From Methanomicrobia archaeon (GTDB lineage: Archaea > Methanobacteriota_B > Thermococci > Methanofastidiosales > NM3): a DNA stretch of 56,509 bases. The DNA lies in the NCBI GenBank assembly GCA_030603445.1, contig JAUVXU010000012.1, positions 1-56,509 on the forward strand. The letters run 5' to 3'. Of the stretch, positions 33,407 to 43,698 are shown piece after piece (the first letter of the stretch is position 1; each line of letters begins with the position of its first letter). Under the pieces are notes generated by a model, which did not search any database, was not told where the DNA came from, and saw nothing but the letters and a program-made list of their open reading frames with translations. Both the position numbers and the translations under genes were made by a program.

Positions 33407-35727
33407 TGAAAAAACAAAATGAAGAATTAAAGATTGAAAAAGATGAAATAGAGTTTCATCAACTTGGAGTACTTACATCAGTCACTAAATGGATAAACAC
33501 GCATGAACGTGGTTTTCCAGAATGGATAAAAAATGTTAGATCTGCGTATAATAGATTAAATCTTCCAGAAAAACATAAGGTGGCTGTTTTACTCTTCAAA
33601 GATAAAGATGAACGGGGCCCAGCAAAATTAGGTTTACTTGATGTAGGCGGTGCAACAAGTGAGGATATTAAACGATGGTCTGTATGGCAGGATCCAGAAG
33701 CGTCTTCTAGAGGGCAAGAAAAACAAGAAGAAACCCAAGGTAATGGGGGAAAAGCGTATATGTATCGCCTTTTTAAGGGTCCTGCGTATATAATTGGTAT
33801 AAAAAACGATATCAGAAATTGTAAAGGTTTCAGTGGTGAATGTGGTTCGCTCGATAGAGGAAATCCAGGATTTATTCCAAATAAAAAAGAAGGAAAAAAC
33901 TGTAAAATATCAGAATGGGATTATAAATTACTATCAGAATTACAAAATTTCAATGCAAACATTGCTAATCTTCCAACTGAAGTTAGAAATACAATCTACG
34001 ATAGGAAATCATTTACCATCGTGTGTGGAAGTAATCCAGTAGAATGGGAAAACAAAGATATTAATTCATTCTTAAAGCGAATCATAAAGCAATCACAATC
34101 CACTTTAGCTATAGAACAAGTAAAATTTTATGTTATTCATAATGGCAAATTGCTCTGGAGAGGTAAACCATTGAAACTTGAAGATATTACGCCTCATCCT
34201 AAATTTAAGGAACCAATTATATATGACATCCCCAAAACACTTTTAACAAGAGATGGGAACCAAGTAAATACCACCAAATCCCCTTCTGGGATACATGCCC
34301 CCGGTAGGATAATACTTTACACATCAAAAGAGAATATGGAAGCATCTCATGTTGTTCTTAAACCAAGATGGGCAGTAACTTACAAGACAAGATATGAAAT
34401 TGTGGGGCAGAAAACAATGCCAGAAATTATTTCCGCCCCAGGAACACATTTTATTTACGCTTCTGTAGAATTAGATGCTTTAAGTCCAAATTATGTCAAT
34501 CTCGGAAGAAAAATACCTAATGAAGGTCCCCTTATTGACGCAGTGGATAAATTTTTATCTGAAAAGATAAGAGAATTGGCAAAGCAAATTAATGAGTTTA
34601 ATAAAGAAGAACTTGATAAATCTTTTTTAGATGATATTCAAAAAGAAAATATTTATTTAAATGATTTAAAGAACGAATTCCTTCCTAAAGGAGGCGCTCT
34701 TGAAGTAGTTGATACTAATGGAGAAGGCACAGGTTCAAAAAAACAAAAGACTCATAAATCTGTTCAATGGGGCGAAAAAACTTATAAAATAGAAACCCAA
34801 GTTTATGCTTTTAAAATAGGTGTCCGTGTTTCTGTAAATTTGAAAACATTATTAAAACCATCCGCAAAAGATAGTAGTGGAAATCCTATTCTTTCTCCAA
34901 ATTGGGAATGGAAATCGGATAATAATAACATAATTGAAATTGATAATGCAGGCAATTGTAAAGCCAAATTGAAAGGGACATGTAATATTTGGGTTTCTTT
35001 AGCAAAATCAAGTGTAATCTCGGCGCCCATAGAAGTAGAAGTATGGGATATAAAAGAAATTATTTTATCGCCAAGAAATCTTGAGATTTCAACTGGCCAT
35101 ATAAAAATGATTACGGCGCAAGTAACAAATGATGAAGGAGAGAGATCAGATGATGTTATATTAAAATGGAGACATGATTCAGAAGATCAAAAACTTATTA
35201 AGATTAGTCCTAAAGGGTATATTTTTGGAAATACGATAGGGAAAACTAATGTTTATGCTGAAACGATAATTTCTTGTACTAATCCTTGTGAAGTTGAAAT
35301 TATTAAAAGCAAAAATGTTGAAGGTAAAGGAAGCGGTTTCCCTCAATTATTGCTAACTGACAAAGATATTGATCCATTTACAGGCCAAAGTAAAGAAGGG
35401 GATCCTGAGGCATCTGTTTTGTGGCAGGAACCAATTGATGTAAAAAACAATATATGGTGGTTAAATTTACAAAGTAAAGATGCCGCATTTACTTATAACT
35501 ATAGAGAAAAAGATAAAAGACTTTGGAGATTATTCCATTCCAAAATCCTTGTTGAAATGATGATACAGGTGCATATGCAGGAAGAATATTATAAAAAAGA
35601 ACAAAAGGAAGGTTTATGGTCTGATTATAAAAACGTTTACGATAGAAAATATGTTGAATTGTCACAAGCTATGTGGGTGCGGGAAAAACTAGGCAAATAT
35701 GTTGAATATGGTATAGGGGATGAGTAA
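33403..35727 (+). CDS. MORC/GHKL-type ATPase with two Ig-like (BIG_2) domains
   Basis: 774 residues. The N-terminus looks like a GHKL (Hsp90/MutL/MORC) ATPase: possible N-box E40-WIK-N44, LLDVGGAT with D80-x-G-G, and GNGGKAYMYRLF (113-124) as the glycine-rich lid motif. A transducer-like segment continues to about 400, followed by a helical stretch (~400-440). Residues ~467-547 and ~550-628 are two Ig-like group 2 (BIG_2) repeats (ILSPRNLEISTGHIKMITAQ, then GYIFGNTIGKTNVYAET). The C-terminal ~120 residues are novel. MORC-like ATPases are known in some restriction-modification neighbourhoods. BIG_2 domains are usually extracellular; no signal peptide is present, so this combination is unusual. 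Overlaps both neighbours. Confidence 0.65.
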   Translation: MMKKQNEELKIEKDEIEFHQLGVLTSVTKWINTHERGFPEWIKNVRSAYNRLNLPEKHKVAVLLFKDKDERGPAKLGLLDVGGATSEDIKRWSVWQDPEASSRGQEKQEETQGNGGKAYMYRLFKGPAYIIGIKNDIRNCKGFSGECGSLDRGNPGFIPNKKEGKNCKISEWDYKLLSELQNFNANIANLPTEVRNTIYDRKSFTIVCGSNPVEWENKDINSFLKRIIKQSQSTLAIEQVKFYVIHNGKLLWRGKPLKLEDITPHPKFKEPIIYDIPKTLLTRDGNQVNTTKSPSGIHAPGRIILYTSKENMEASHVVLKPRWAVTYKTRYEIVGQKTMPEIISAPGTHFIYASVELDALSPNYVNLGRKIPNEGPLIDAVDKFLSEKIRELAKQINEFNKEELDKSFLDDIQKENIYLNDLKNEFLPKGGALEVVDTNGEGTGSKKQKTHKSVQWGEKTYKIETQVYAFKIGVRVSVNLKTLLKPSAKDSSGNPILSPNWEWKSDNNNIIEIDNAGNCKAKLKGTCNIWVSLAKSSVISAPIEVEVWDIKEIILSPRNLEISTGHIKMITAQVTNDEGERSDDVILKWRHDSEDQKLIKISPKGYIFGNTIGKTNVYAETIISCTNPCEVEIIKSKNVEGKGSGFPQLLLTDKDIDPFTGQSKEGDPEASVLWQEPIDVKNNIWWLNLQSKDAAFTYNYREKDKRLWRLFHSKILVEMMIQVHMQEEYYKKEQKEGLWSDYKNVYDRKYVELSQAMWVREKLGKYVEYGIGDE

Positions 35728-36460
35728 TATAGAGCAGTCAAACTCATTAACACTCAATGAAAAGACGTTATTAGCTGCATTCGCCTTACAAGGAAACGAT
35801 TTAAAGAAAAAATTTACAGCTGAGGATCTCCTTATTGAAGTATGGAAACAGGACAAGGGTACTTTTGGTTTGAGGAACTATGAGAACCAATACCCAGATT
35901 CGAATAAAGTATATACCAAACTTGATGGAAAAAACGGTTTAGTTAGAAAAGGACTTTTGAAGAAGATATCAAATAGAACTTACACTATGACGCCAGCTGG
36001 TATGTCTATAGCTACTTCATTGAAGCCGGTAGATGAAGAAACTAAATTTAAAGTGAATAGAGAACTTTATGAAGCAATAAAAAAAATATTAAATCACAGA
36101 GTTTTTACAGAATGGTTAAGAAATCCTAAAAATCCCAATAAATTTAGAGATGCTGGCTGGTTTTGGGGCATATCTCCAGGAAACCCACCAAAAATTGTTA
36201 AAGAAAGATTAGCAAATATTGAGCAAAATCTACTAGAAGCAAAAAAGAAAGCTATTGAAGCAAGAGGTAAACTTGTAATAAACGCAAGAGACCTAGATAA
36301 AAATGTTAAGGAATCTCTTATTTCAAAAGGCAATTCAAATATAGGGGGGCATAAATCAAAAATATTTTTAGATATCAAAGATATAAATAAATGCATTGAA
36401 TTTCACGAAACTTTAAAAAAGCGCTTTGAAAAGGAACTTAATATAATGTTAAGTAATTAA
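35720..36460 (+). CDS. Winged-helix-like protein of the MORC system
   Basis: 246 residues of unknown family. The first ~90 residues (TLNEKTLLAAFALQGND, KFTAEDLLIEVWKQD, GLVRKGLLKKISNRTYTMTPAG) look like a winged helix, the last strand pair resembling HTH 'TPAG' wings. The second half is helical with a coiled coil (NIEQNLLEAKKKAIEARGK) and FRDAGWFWGISPGNPP in between. It overlaps the ATPase gene by 8 bp (co-translated) and the convergent methyltransferase gene by 4 bp. It could be the DNA-binding or specificity subunit; this is inference. Confidence 0.55.
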   Translation: MSNIEQSNSLTLNEKTLLAAFALQGNDLKKKFTAEDLLIEVWKQDKGTFGLRNYENQYPDSNKVYTKLDGKNGLVRKGLLKKISNRTYTMTPAGMSIATSLKPVDEETKFKVNRELYEAIKKILNHRVFTEWLRNPKNPNKFRDAGWFWGISPGNPPKIVKERLANIEQNLLEAKKKAIEARGKLVINARDLDKNVKESLISKGNSNIGGHKSKIFLDIKDINKCIEFHETLKKRFEKELNIMLSN

Positions 36461-37575
36461 ACTTTATTTAAAATTAGTATTCTGTCTGTTCTCGTTGCAT
36501 TTCCTTTCTTATCTCCCCATATTTTTGAAACTTTTGTATTATCACTAATTGAGTCTGAGATTATGGGTTTCACAAGATTAAATCCCAAAGGTTTAGCGCA
36601 TTTTTCTAACACAATATTTGCCAAATTAAATACATTATCGCTGGTTCTATCTTCTACATCCCCAATAATCAACACAATTTTTCCATCAGATTTCAAGGTT
36701 CTTTTCATCTCATTCAAAGCTTTGGTCATGAAATCACAATATTTAGTGATAGATTGAGTAAAGAATAATTTTTTATCGACCTCTTTTCCAGATTCCCCTA
36801 GAAACCACAACCGTATCCAATTAAATTTACCATAACGAATCACCCTGGTGTATGGTGGCGATGTAACAATTAAATCTACTGAGGAGTTTTTTATTTTTGA
36901 CATTTTTGTTACATCTTGATTATATGCCTTTCCTCTTATGGTGGGTCTTTGATAACATCTATCTAATTTTTTATTTAGTAATGTAAAAACATCTCTTTTT
37001 GGTTTACTAAGTTGATGTTCAATAATATAATTTTTCACGTAGTTTGGGGACATAGAAAATGTATTGGGCATGCTTATTGAAAGATAAGCTTTAGAATTTC
37101 CATGCATAATACCAACTACCATGGCAGCAATAAAAGCATCTATATTGCTTTTTTCCCAATTCAATTTATTCTTAAGGAAAACTAATTGACGTAATGTATA
37201 ATCATTATATAACATTTTAATTTTTTCTTCTACTCCATCAATGCTTATTTTAGACATATTGCACTCTTTAGATAATTTATCAATTTTTGATAGAATTCTA
37301 CCTTTTTGAGGTACATTTGACTTTGCTTTAGTTAATAGATAAGCTAGAGGATTTCTGTCGTTTCCAATTCCAATTCTATTCATGAAAACCGCTTCTAAAA
37401 CCGTAGTACCTCTACCAGAAAATGGATCAAAAATAGTATCCCCCTCCTTAGAATATTTTTGTATAAAATAATGGGGCAGAGAAGGGGGAAACATAGCCAT
37501 ATAGCTACATAAAGAATGTAGTCTATTGTTCATATTTTTTGGGAATTCTTTCCATTCGCATATTTGATCTTGCAT
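36457..37575 (-). CDS. DNA methyltransferase (N4-cytosine/N6-adenine type)
   Basis: 372 residues. AdoMet-binding motif I, FDPFSGRGTT, at 49-58 precedes catalytic motif IV, TSPPY, at 238-242. This order and the SPPY form fit amino-methyltransferases, more often N4-cytosine. The segment between (~90-230) probably includes the target-recognition region. IVLIIGDVEDRT near 310 is a further conserved strand. The gene converges with the wHTH gene, overlapping by 4 bp, and is as AT-rich as that cluster, so I take it as the modification enzyme of the same system. No endonuclease domain is recognised nearby. Confidence 0.85.
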   Translation of the reverse strand: MQDQICEWKEFPKNMNNRLHSLCSYMAMFPPSLPHYFIQKYSKEGDTIFDPFSGRGTTVLEAVFMNRIGIGNDRNPLAYLLTKAKSNVPQKGRILSKIDKLSKECNMSKISIDGVEEKIKMLYNDYTLRQLVFLKNKLNWEKSNIDAFIAAMVVGIMHGNSKAYLSISMPNTFSMSPNYVKNYIIEHQLSKPKRDVFTLLNKKLDRCYQRPTIRGKAYNQDVTKMSKIKNSSVDLIVTSPPYTRVIRYGKFNWIRLWFLGESGKEVDKKLFFTQSITKYCDFMTKALNEMKRTLKSDGKIVLIIGDVEDRTSDNVFNLANIVLEKCAKPLGFNLVKPIISDSISDNTKVSKIWGDKKGNATRTDRILILNKV

Positions 37576-38038
37576 GATTAACCTTTTTTTATGTTTATTT
37601 CATTTGCTAATTTTCTTTTAATGTATCTCTTAAATAAGTTTGCCTATTGTTTTTATGTCTCTTTCGTAGTATAAATTTTTTTATTTCCAATCTGAAAGTT
37701 AGACAATAAAAAATCTCCAAAACTTAATAATGAAGAAAAATGAAAATAAGGATTAAAAAGGGATGTAAAAAAGATAATTGATAAATTGAAGCAAAAGAAA
37801 GAATTTCTTGAAAAAGTACCAAAAAAAGGATATAGGTGGCGGTAAGTACTCCAAAAGGAAAACATAAAAACAATAGATAGAAAACTAAAAATAGGGGTTA
37901 ATCATAATCTTGTAAAAAGTATTTTTAATTCTTATTTTTATCTATTTACCTAATTTATAGGGTGCTTTTCTTCTCCCAAAAACATAAATGCGTAATATAA
38001 CGATAGCGATGTCTAGCCTTTGTTATCCTTAAACGGTA
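37576..38038. other. AT-rich stretch with repeat copy B
   Basis: 460 bp between the methyltransferase and pyrC. It contains repeat copy B (37828-37910), a 31-codon frame end just before it (VKKIIDKLKQKKEF to GYRWR-stop, about 37753-37845) that looks like the C-terminus of a lost gene, and a small AAGAAA/TTTCTT hairpin. Nothing else is visible. Confidence 0.45.
37828..37910 (+). repeat. Dispersed repeat, copy B
   Basis: Homologous to 49-141: shared GTAAGTACTCC, AGATAGAAAACTAAAAATAG and GTTAATC blocks, and the same reading-frame end (YRWR versus HRWQ). It lacks most of the hairpin seen in copy A. It borders the methyltransferase side of the MORC cluster. Confidence 0.7.
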
Positions 38039-39187
38039 TCATTTGCGCCCTATCTCTTTTCCCCTTGCCCCAGAAACAACTTCTCCATCTTTAAAGAACG
38101 GCATGCCTCGCACCCATGTCTCAACAACTTTTGCATCCACGCTCATGCCATCAAAGGGCGAGTGCTTAGCCTTGGAATAGAAGTTTTTCGCATCGATCGT
38201 GTAAGAATCCCCAAAGTCAACTATCGTAAAATCCGCCCTGCTGCCTCCATCCATGCCAAAATCCCTGCCCCGGGCGTGAAGTATCCTTTTCTGATTTGCA
38301 TGCATGCAACGATAGAACGTCTCATATGATATCTGCCCCCTGTTAAGGGCCGTTAGCATGAGCGGGAGCATTGCCTCAATTCCCGAAACACCGTATGCCC
38401 CCTTCTCTTTCTCATCTGATGTGTGTGGGGCGTGATCTGAAGCAACGATGTCAATGACACCTCCAAGTGCAGCCCATAGCGCATCCCTGTCATTTTTAGT
38501 GCAAAGCGCAGGCTTTACATCATAAATTCCAGATAAGAATAAGTGGTGTGGAGTTACCTCACAAGTTATGTTATTATCCTTGTGCTTTCCAATTAGCATT
38601 ACCTCATCCTTTGTAGAAACGTGGCAGATATGAAGAGGAGTACTGTATTTTTTCGAAAACTTAATTGCTTTTCTCATGCCGCTATGATCTGCATGTAAGG
38701 CTATAGGTTTTTGCAACATGAACACTTTCTCTAACAGCGCCTCATCCAAAATGTATGAGCCTGTTGTCTCATCCAAGTATACCTTAATAAAAAAGGGGTC
38801 CACACTTGCAGCCTGGCTCATAGAGTACTCGTCAAACACACAGAAGTTTATAAGATAATCACATACGGAGTCTTTAGAAAAGAGATCTTGGCGCCTCAGA
38901 TAGGTCTTCTTGTCTGCCACAGGAGGTATTGTGTTTGGCATATCGCATACAGCGGATATGCCTCCTGCCAAAGCTGCTTTACTTCCTGAGGCCACCGTCT
39001 CCTTGTTGCGCTGGTCAAAATCCCTGAAGTGAACATGCATATCTATTACAGAGGGGATTAGTGCCAAGGAAGGTTTAACGTCTGCTGCCCCTATCGTGGA
39101 AAAGGATGCCATGCGCCCACCCTTTATTCCCAAACGCACAGGAAGCATCCCTTTTGACGTAATAATATTTATATTAAAACACTCCAT
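38039..39187 (-). CDS. pyrC: Dihydroorotase
   Basis: 382 residues. Zinc-binding MHVHFRD near 49-55 after SVID, LHADHSGM and HICHVST with further metal histidines, and VASDHAPHT near 245-253 holding the catalytic Asp: the class I (type III) dihydroorotase pattern. It interconverts carbamoyl aspartate and dihydroorotate in pyrimidine synthesis. It is divergent from pyrB with only 42 bp between the starts, so both promoters overlap. Length is slightly short for class I (about 400-430). Confidence 0.88.
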   Translation of the reverse strand: MECFNINIITSKGMLPVRLGIKGGRMASFSTIGAADVKPSLALIPSVIDMHVHFRDFDQRNKETVASGSKAALAGGISAVCDMPNTIPPVADKKTYLRRQDLFSKDSVCDYLINFCVFDEYSMSQAASVDPFFIKVYLDETTGSYILDEALLEKVFMLQKPIALHADHSGMRKAIKFSKKYSTPLHICHVSTKDEVMLIGKHKDNNITCEVTPHHLFLSGIYDVKPALCTKNDRDALWAALGGVIDIVASDHAPHTSDEKEKGAYGVSGIEAMLPLMLTALNRGQISYETFYRCMHANQKRILHARGRDFGMDGGSRADFTIVDFGDSYTIDAKNFYSKAKHSPFDGMSVDAKVVETWVRGMPFFKDGEVVSGARGKEIGRK

Positions 39188-39229
39188 AACTTGGATATAG
39201 GTATACTATTATAAAAGATAGTTGCCTAG

Positions 39230-40598
<1,369 letters not shown>

Positions 40599-40602
<4 letters not shown>

Positions 40603-41447
40603 TACGAAAAAGCGTTTCTGCAGGGAAGATGTACCCTTATGACAAGGCGCAACTCAAGGATACCATTTCCTCCCTATTTGGTGAAGAACCACACGTCAAG
40701 GCGTCAAAAGACGTGGTGTGCGGTGTTTGCCCCCACGCAGGGTACATTTACTCTGGAAAGACGGCTGCCCACTTCTACTCAAGTCTTGCCCAAGGCATGC
40801 CAAGCAGATTTATTGTTGTTGGGCCCAATCATTACAGGATGGGCTCTGCTATAGCACTCATGAACGAGGGTGCATGGGAGACCCCTCTTGGAGAAATCCC
40901 AATAGACACCGCCTTAGCAGATAAGATCCTGGACAGCTCCGAGCTTATCTCAAATGACCCTTATGCGCACAGCGAAGAAAGCTCGCTAGAAGTGCAGCTC
41001 CCATTCTTACAATCTCTACGTGATGACATCACGTTCGTTCCTATATCTCTTAACCTCCAGGACCTAGACAGCGCAATAGAGGTCGCACAAGCTATCAAGA
41101 ATAGCGTGAAGGACAACGTGGGGATAATAGCCTCAAGTGATCTCGTACACTTTGGGAATTCGTATGGATACGTACCATTTGTTGGAAAAGAGAGTGAAAC
41201 GCTTGAGTGGATAGAACGCAACGATCGCCAGGTGCTTACTATGATTGTGGAAAAGGATGTTGATGGATTATATGATTTTATAGCCAGTCTAAACTACACC
41301 ATGTGCGGCTACGGTCCTGTAGCAGTGTCTATGATAGTCGCCTCGAACTTCAGGCTCGAAGGCTCTATGCTCAATTATGCCACGTCATACGATGTTTCGG
41401 GAGACAGCGACCTCGTTGTAGGGTATGGATCTGTGATCTTTAGATAA
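40599..41447 (+). CDS. MEMO1-family protein
   Basis: 282 residues from a TTG start at 40599 that overlaps the pyrI stop (TTGA) and has GGTGAT just before it. Family motifs: GVCPHAGYIYSGKTAAHFY, VVGPNHYRMG, SSLEVQLPFLQ, ASSDLVHFGNSYGYVPF and MCGYGPVAVSM, which contain the metal-binding His and Cys of Memo. Related to class III extradiol dioxygenases. It belongs to the AmmeMemoRadiSam set in prokaryotes; the reaction is not established. Co-transcribed with pyrBI here. Confidence 0.85.
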
Positions 41448-41574
41448 TAATCATTTAAACAACATGATGGCAAGTAAAAGGCTGTAAGAAATAACCTTAA
41501 ATAACTTTTTTTATCGATTCTCGCGTGCCGCAACCTAGTTGTTCTTTTAGGATTTTTTGATATTTTCCAATATT

Positions 41575-41590
41575 AAGAAACATTTAAAAG
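41575..41590 (+). promoter_or_regulatory. Promoter of the SRP RNA
   Basis: AGAAACATTTAAAAG: a BRE-like purine block followed by a TATA box, about 26 bp before the predicted 5' end of the RNA. Confidence 0.55.
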
Positions 41591-41605
41591 CGCTCTATCC
41601 ATATG

Positions 41606-41884
41606 AAAAAAAGACTAGGTCGGGGAGCCAGGCGTTCCCTGTAACCAGAAACCGTCTAGATGCTGGGACCAAAGCCCACGGGGCGCCAGTAGAACGTATC
41701 GTAGGGAGCTGTCTACGCCTATGAAATCCTGTCCCGCTTGATTGGTGGAGCTCGAGGCCTTTTTGGAGGAAAAGGTTAACGTGCCTTATCTCCCAAACCC
41801 CGCCAGGTCCGGAAGGAAGCAACGGTAGGGAGTACATTCGATGCTTGAGGGATCGCAGGATAGAGAACGAGGCTGTCTTTTCTT
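41606..41884 (+). ncRNA. Archaeal signal recognition particle (7S) RNA
   Basis: About 280 nt. The helix 8 core CCGCCAGGTCCGGAAGGAAGCAACGG (read in two parts, 41801-41825) with its GGAA tetraloop and the asymmetric loop for SRP54 binding is diagnostic. The ends pair (AAAGAC near 41609 with GTCTTT near 41875) as helix 1 of archaeal SRP RNA. The middle contains the long helix 5 arms and helix 6 region. It binds SRP19 and SRP54 to target nascent membrane proteins. Exact ends are approximate. Confidence 0.93.
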
Positions 41885-41930
41885 GATACGCGAAGCTGGT
41901 CACCCGCGGGCGTGTCATTTTCCCAAGGCT

Positions 41931-41938
41931 ATATAAAC
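41931..41938 (+). promoter_or_regulatory. TATA box for the BASS-like transporter
   Basis: ATATAAAC about 28 bp before the ATG at 41959, spacing that predicts a leaderless transcript. Confidence 0.5.
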
Positions 41939-41958
41939 AAATTCTCATATTATTTTTC

Positions 41959-42879
41959 ATGCGCAAGGAGATAGAGAGCAACTTCTCACTATTTATTGCC
42001 CTAGCACTATTCGTAGGCTTGATAGTCCCGGATATTGCCAAAGAGTTCAATCCTTATATTGTCTATATTCTCATGGGCGTCATGTTCTTTACAATGCTTA
42101 AAATAGACACGCGCGACCTAATGCATACTGCATCAAGCCCAATATACTTACTTTACTTAACACTGATAATTCTCATCGTAACACCGATAGTGTTCTATTT
42201 TTTCGCTATGTTAGTATATCCTGAAGTGGTAGCTGCAACACTAATAATCGCAAGCCTTCCTGCAGCTATGGTATCCACATCGTTTACGGACCTGCTAAAA
42301 GGCAATGTGCATATAGCCCTTCTTCTTACTGTTGCCACATCACTAATTGCCCCGTTCTCCATTCCATTTTTTATTAAGATATTCATCGGTGTTGAGACGG
42401 ATGCGAGCGCTTTTGAGATGATGGTCCTTTTAGCAAAGGTTATATTTATTCCATTCATCCTTGCCATCCTTACAAAAAAAGCAGTGCCTGCCACTATAGA
42501 GCGCACAAAAATATACTACCCCCTGCTAAACATATTCCTATTGTTCTTTATTATCATAGGCCCCATCGGAAAGAACGCTGCGTTCATAAAAGGAAATTTA
42601 GATAAAGCTGTGGTAATAACGCTTTTTTTCTTCGTTATGTCTGCCTCTATGCATGTGTTAGGGTGGTGCGTGTCGTTTTGGAGACCTTTAGAGGACAAGA
42701 TAGCATCTGCAACAACAATCGCATACTGCAACGTTACCATAGGCATAGTGTTTGCATCTGAATTCTTCTCCCCAATTGTTGTATTAGGGGTGGTTCTCTA
42801 CGAGGTTGTATGGGATCTAATGCCTGTTCCATTCCACTATATTATTAAAAAAATTTCCTTAAAAGAGAAAAAACAATAA
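41959..42879 (+). CDS. Bile acid:sodium symporter (BASS/SBF) family transporter
   Basis: 306 residues with nine to ten membrane helices. Typical BASS traits: the conserved Pro/Gly-rich helix 4 region LIIASLPAAMVSTSFTDLLKGN near 93-114 with unwound Na+-site residues, and the matching second repeat AYCNVTIGIVFASEFF near 255-270. It probably takes up an organic anion with sodium; the substrate is unlikely to be bile acids in this host. Monocistronic by context, just after the SRP RNA. Confidence 0.75.
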   Translation: MRKEIESNFSLFIALALFVGLIVPDIAKEFNPYIVYILMGVMFFTMLKIDTRDLMHTASSPIYLLYLTLIILIVTPIVFYFFAMLVYPEVVAATLIIASLPAAMVSTSFTDLLKGNVHIALLLTVATSLIAPFSIPFFIKIFIGVETDASAFEMMVLLAKVIFIPFILAILTKKAVPATIERTKIYYPLLNIFLLFFIIIGPIGKNAAFIKGNLDKAVVITLFFFVMSASMHVLGWCVSFWRPLEDKIASATTIAYCNVTIGIVFASEFFSPIVVLGVVLYEVVWDLMPVPFHYIIKKISLKEKKQ

Positions 42880-42903
42880 TATTTATACAAATCTAAGAAA
42901 AAT

Positions 42904-42916
42904 TATATATATAAAG
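42904..42916 (+). promoter_or_regulatory. TATA box for the mtxX operon
   Basis: TTATATATATAAA, about 40-50 bp before the mtxX start, giving a short leader. Likely drives mtxX, mmp11 and the radical SAM gene. Confidence 0.5.
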
Positions 42917-42954
42917 ACATTTTATCTCTTCTTTGAAACGATGAAGGCGTTCTT

Positions 42955-43698
42955 ATGCTTAATACTATAAAGAAAATGACATCAAAGGATATCACAGTAG
43001 GCATAGGCGCTTATACAGATGTCAAGAAGATAATGGAGTTAAAGGACAAATTTGACATATGTCCTCTAAAAGTGCTAAAAGATGAGGAAACGGCGCTAAT
43101 GGCCCTTAAAAGAGGGGATATAGACTGTCTTGTGCGTGGAACGCTGCGTTCATCATTCTTTCTTAAAGCGCTCTTCAAACACTATGATGTCCAAAAGACC
43201 TATCGTATAGCCCTGATGGGAACGGCGAATAAAAAATATTTTCTGTTAGCCCCTGTGGGAATTGATGAGGGAGAAAGCCTTAATGAGAAGATATCTCTCG
43301 TAAACTACGGCAAGGATTTTCTTTCCACTTTTAATATTGAACCAAAGATATCGATCCTATCCGGAGGCAGGAGGGATGATCTTGGAAGATCACGATATGT
43401 GGACATGACCATAATCGAAGCACGCACGATTGCTGAAGAACTAGGGATAATGCACCACGAGATAATGATAGAAGATGCGATAAAGGAGTCGAATTTTATA
43501 ATAGCTCCTGATGGCATATCGGGAAATCTCATATACCGCACCCTCGTGCATATGGGGCGAGGCACTTCGCATGGTGCCTTGTATTATCCTCTTGCAAAAA
43601 ACGGCACGGTGATAGTTGACACGTCGCGTGCTGCAGGCATTAAGGAATACGAAACGGCGATAATTCTCGCTAATGCATTCAAGGTGATGAAATGTTAA
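42955..43698 (+). CDS. mtxX: MtxX-like protein (methanogenesis marker protein 4)
   Basis: 247 residues. It resembles phosphotransacetylase-related MtxX: start TVGIGAYTDVKKI, DIDCLVRGTLRSSFFL near 60-75, LAPVGIDEGESL, ILSGGRRDDLGRS near 138-150, and NFIIAPDGISGNLIYRTLVHMG near 180-201. MtxX was first named beside methyltransferase genes and occurs almost only in methanogens; its reaction is unknown. It overlaps mmp11 by 7 bp. Its presence is one of the main grounds for calling the host a methanogen relative. Confidence 0.8.
   Translation: MLNTIKKMTSKDITVGIGAYTDVKKIMELKDKFDICPLKVLKDEETALMALKRGDIDCLVRGTLRSSFFLKALFKHYDVQKTYRIALMGTANKKYFLLAPVGIDEGESLNEKISLVNYGKDFLSTFNIEPKISILSGGRRDDLGRSRYVDMTIIEARTIAEELGIMHHEIMIEDAIKESNFIIAPDGISGNLIYRTLVHMGRGTSHGALYYPLAKNGTVIVDTSRAAGIKEYETAIILANAFKVMKC

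Noticed and set aside
37653-37865. 70-codon minus-strand frame in the repeat B region
   Set aside because: Phe/Ser-rich low-complexity product without start signal; it overlaps the conserved repeat on the other strand.
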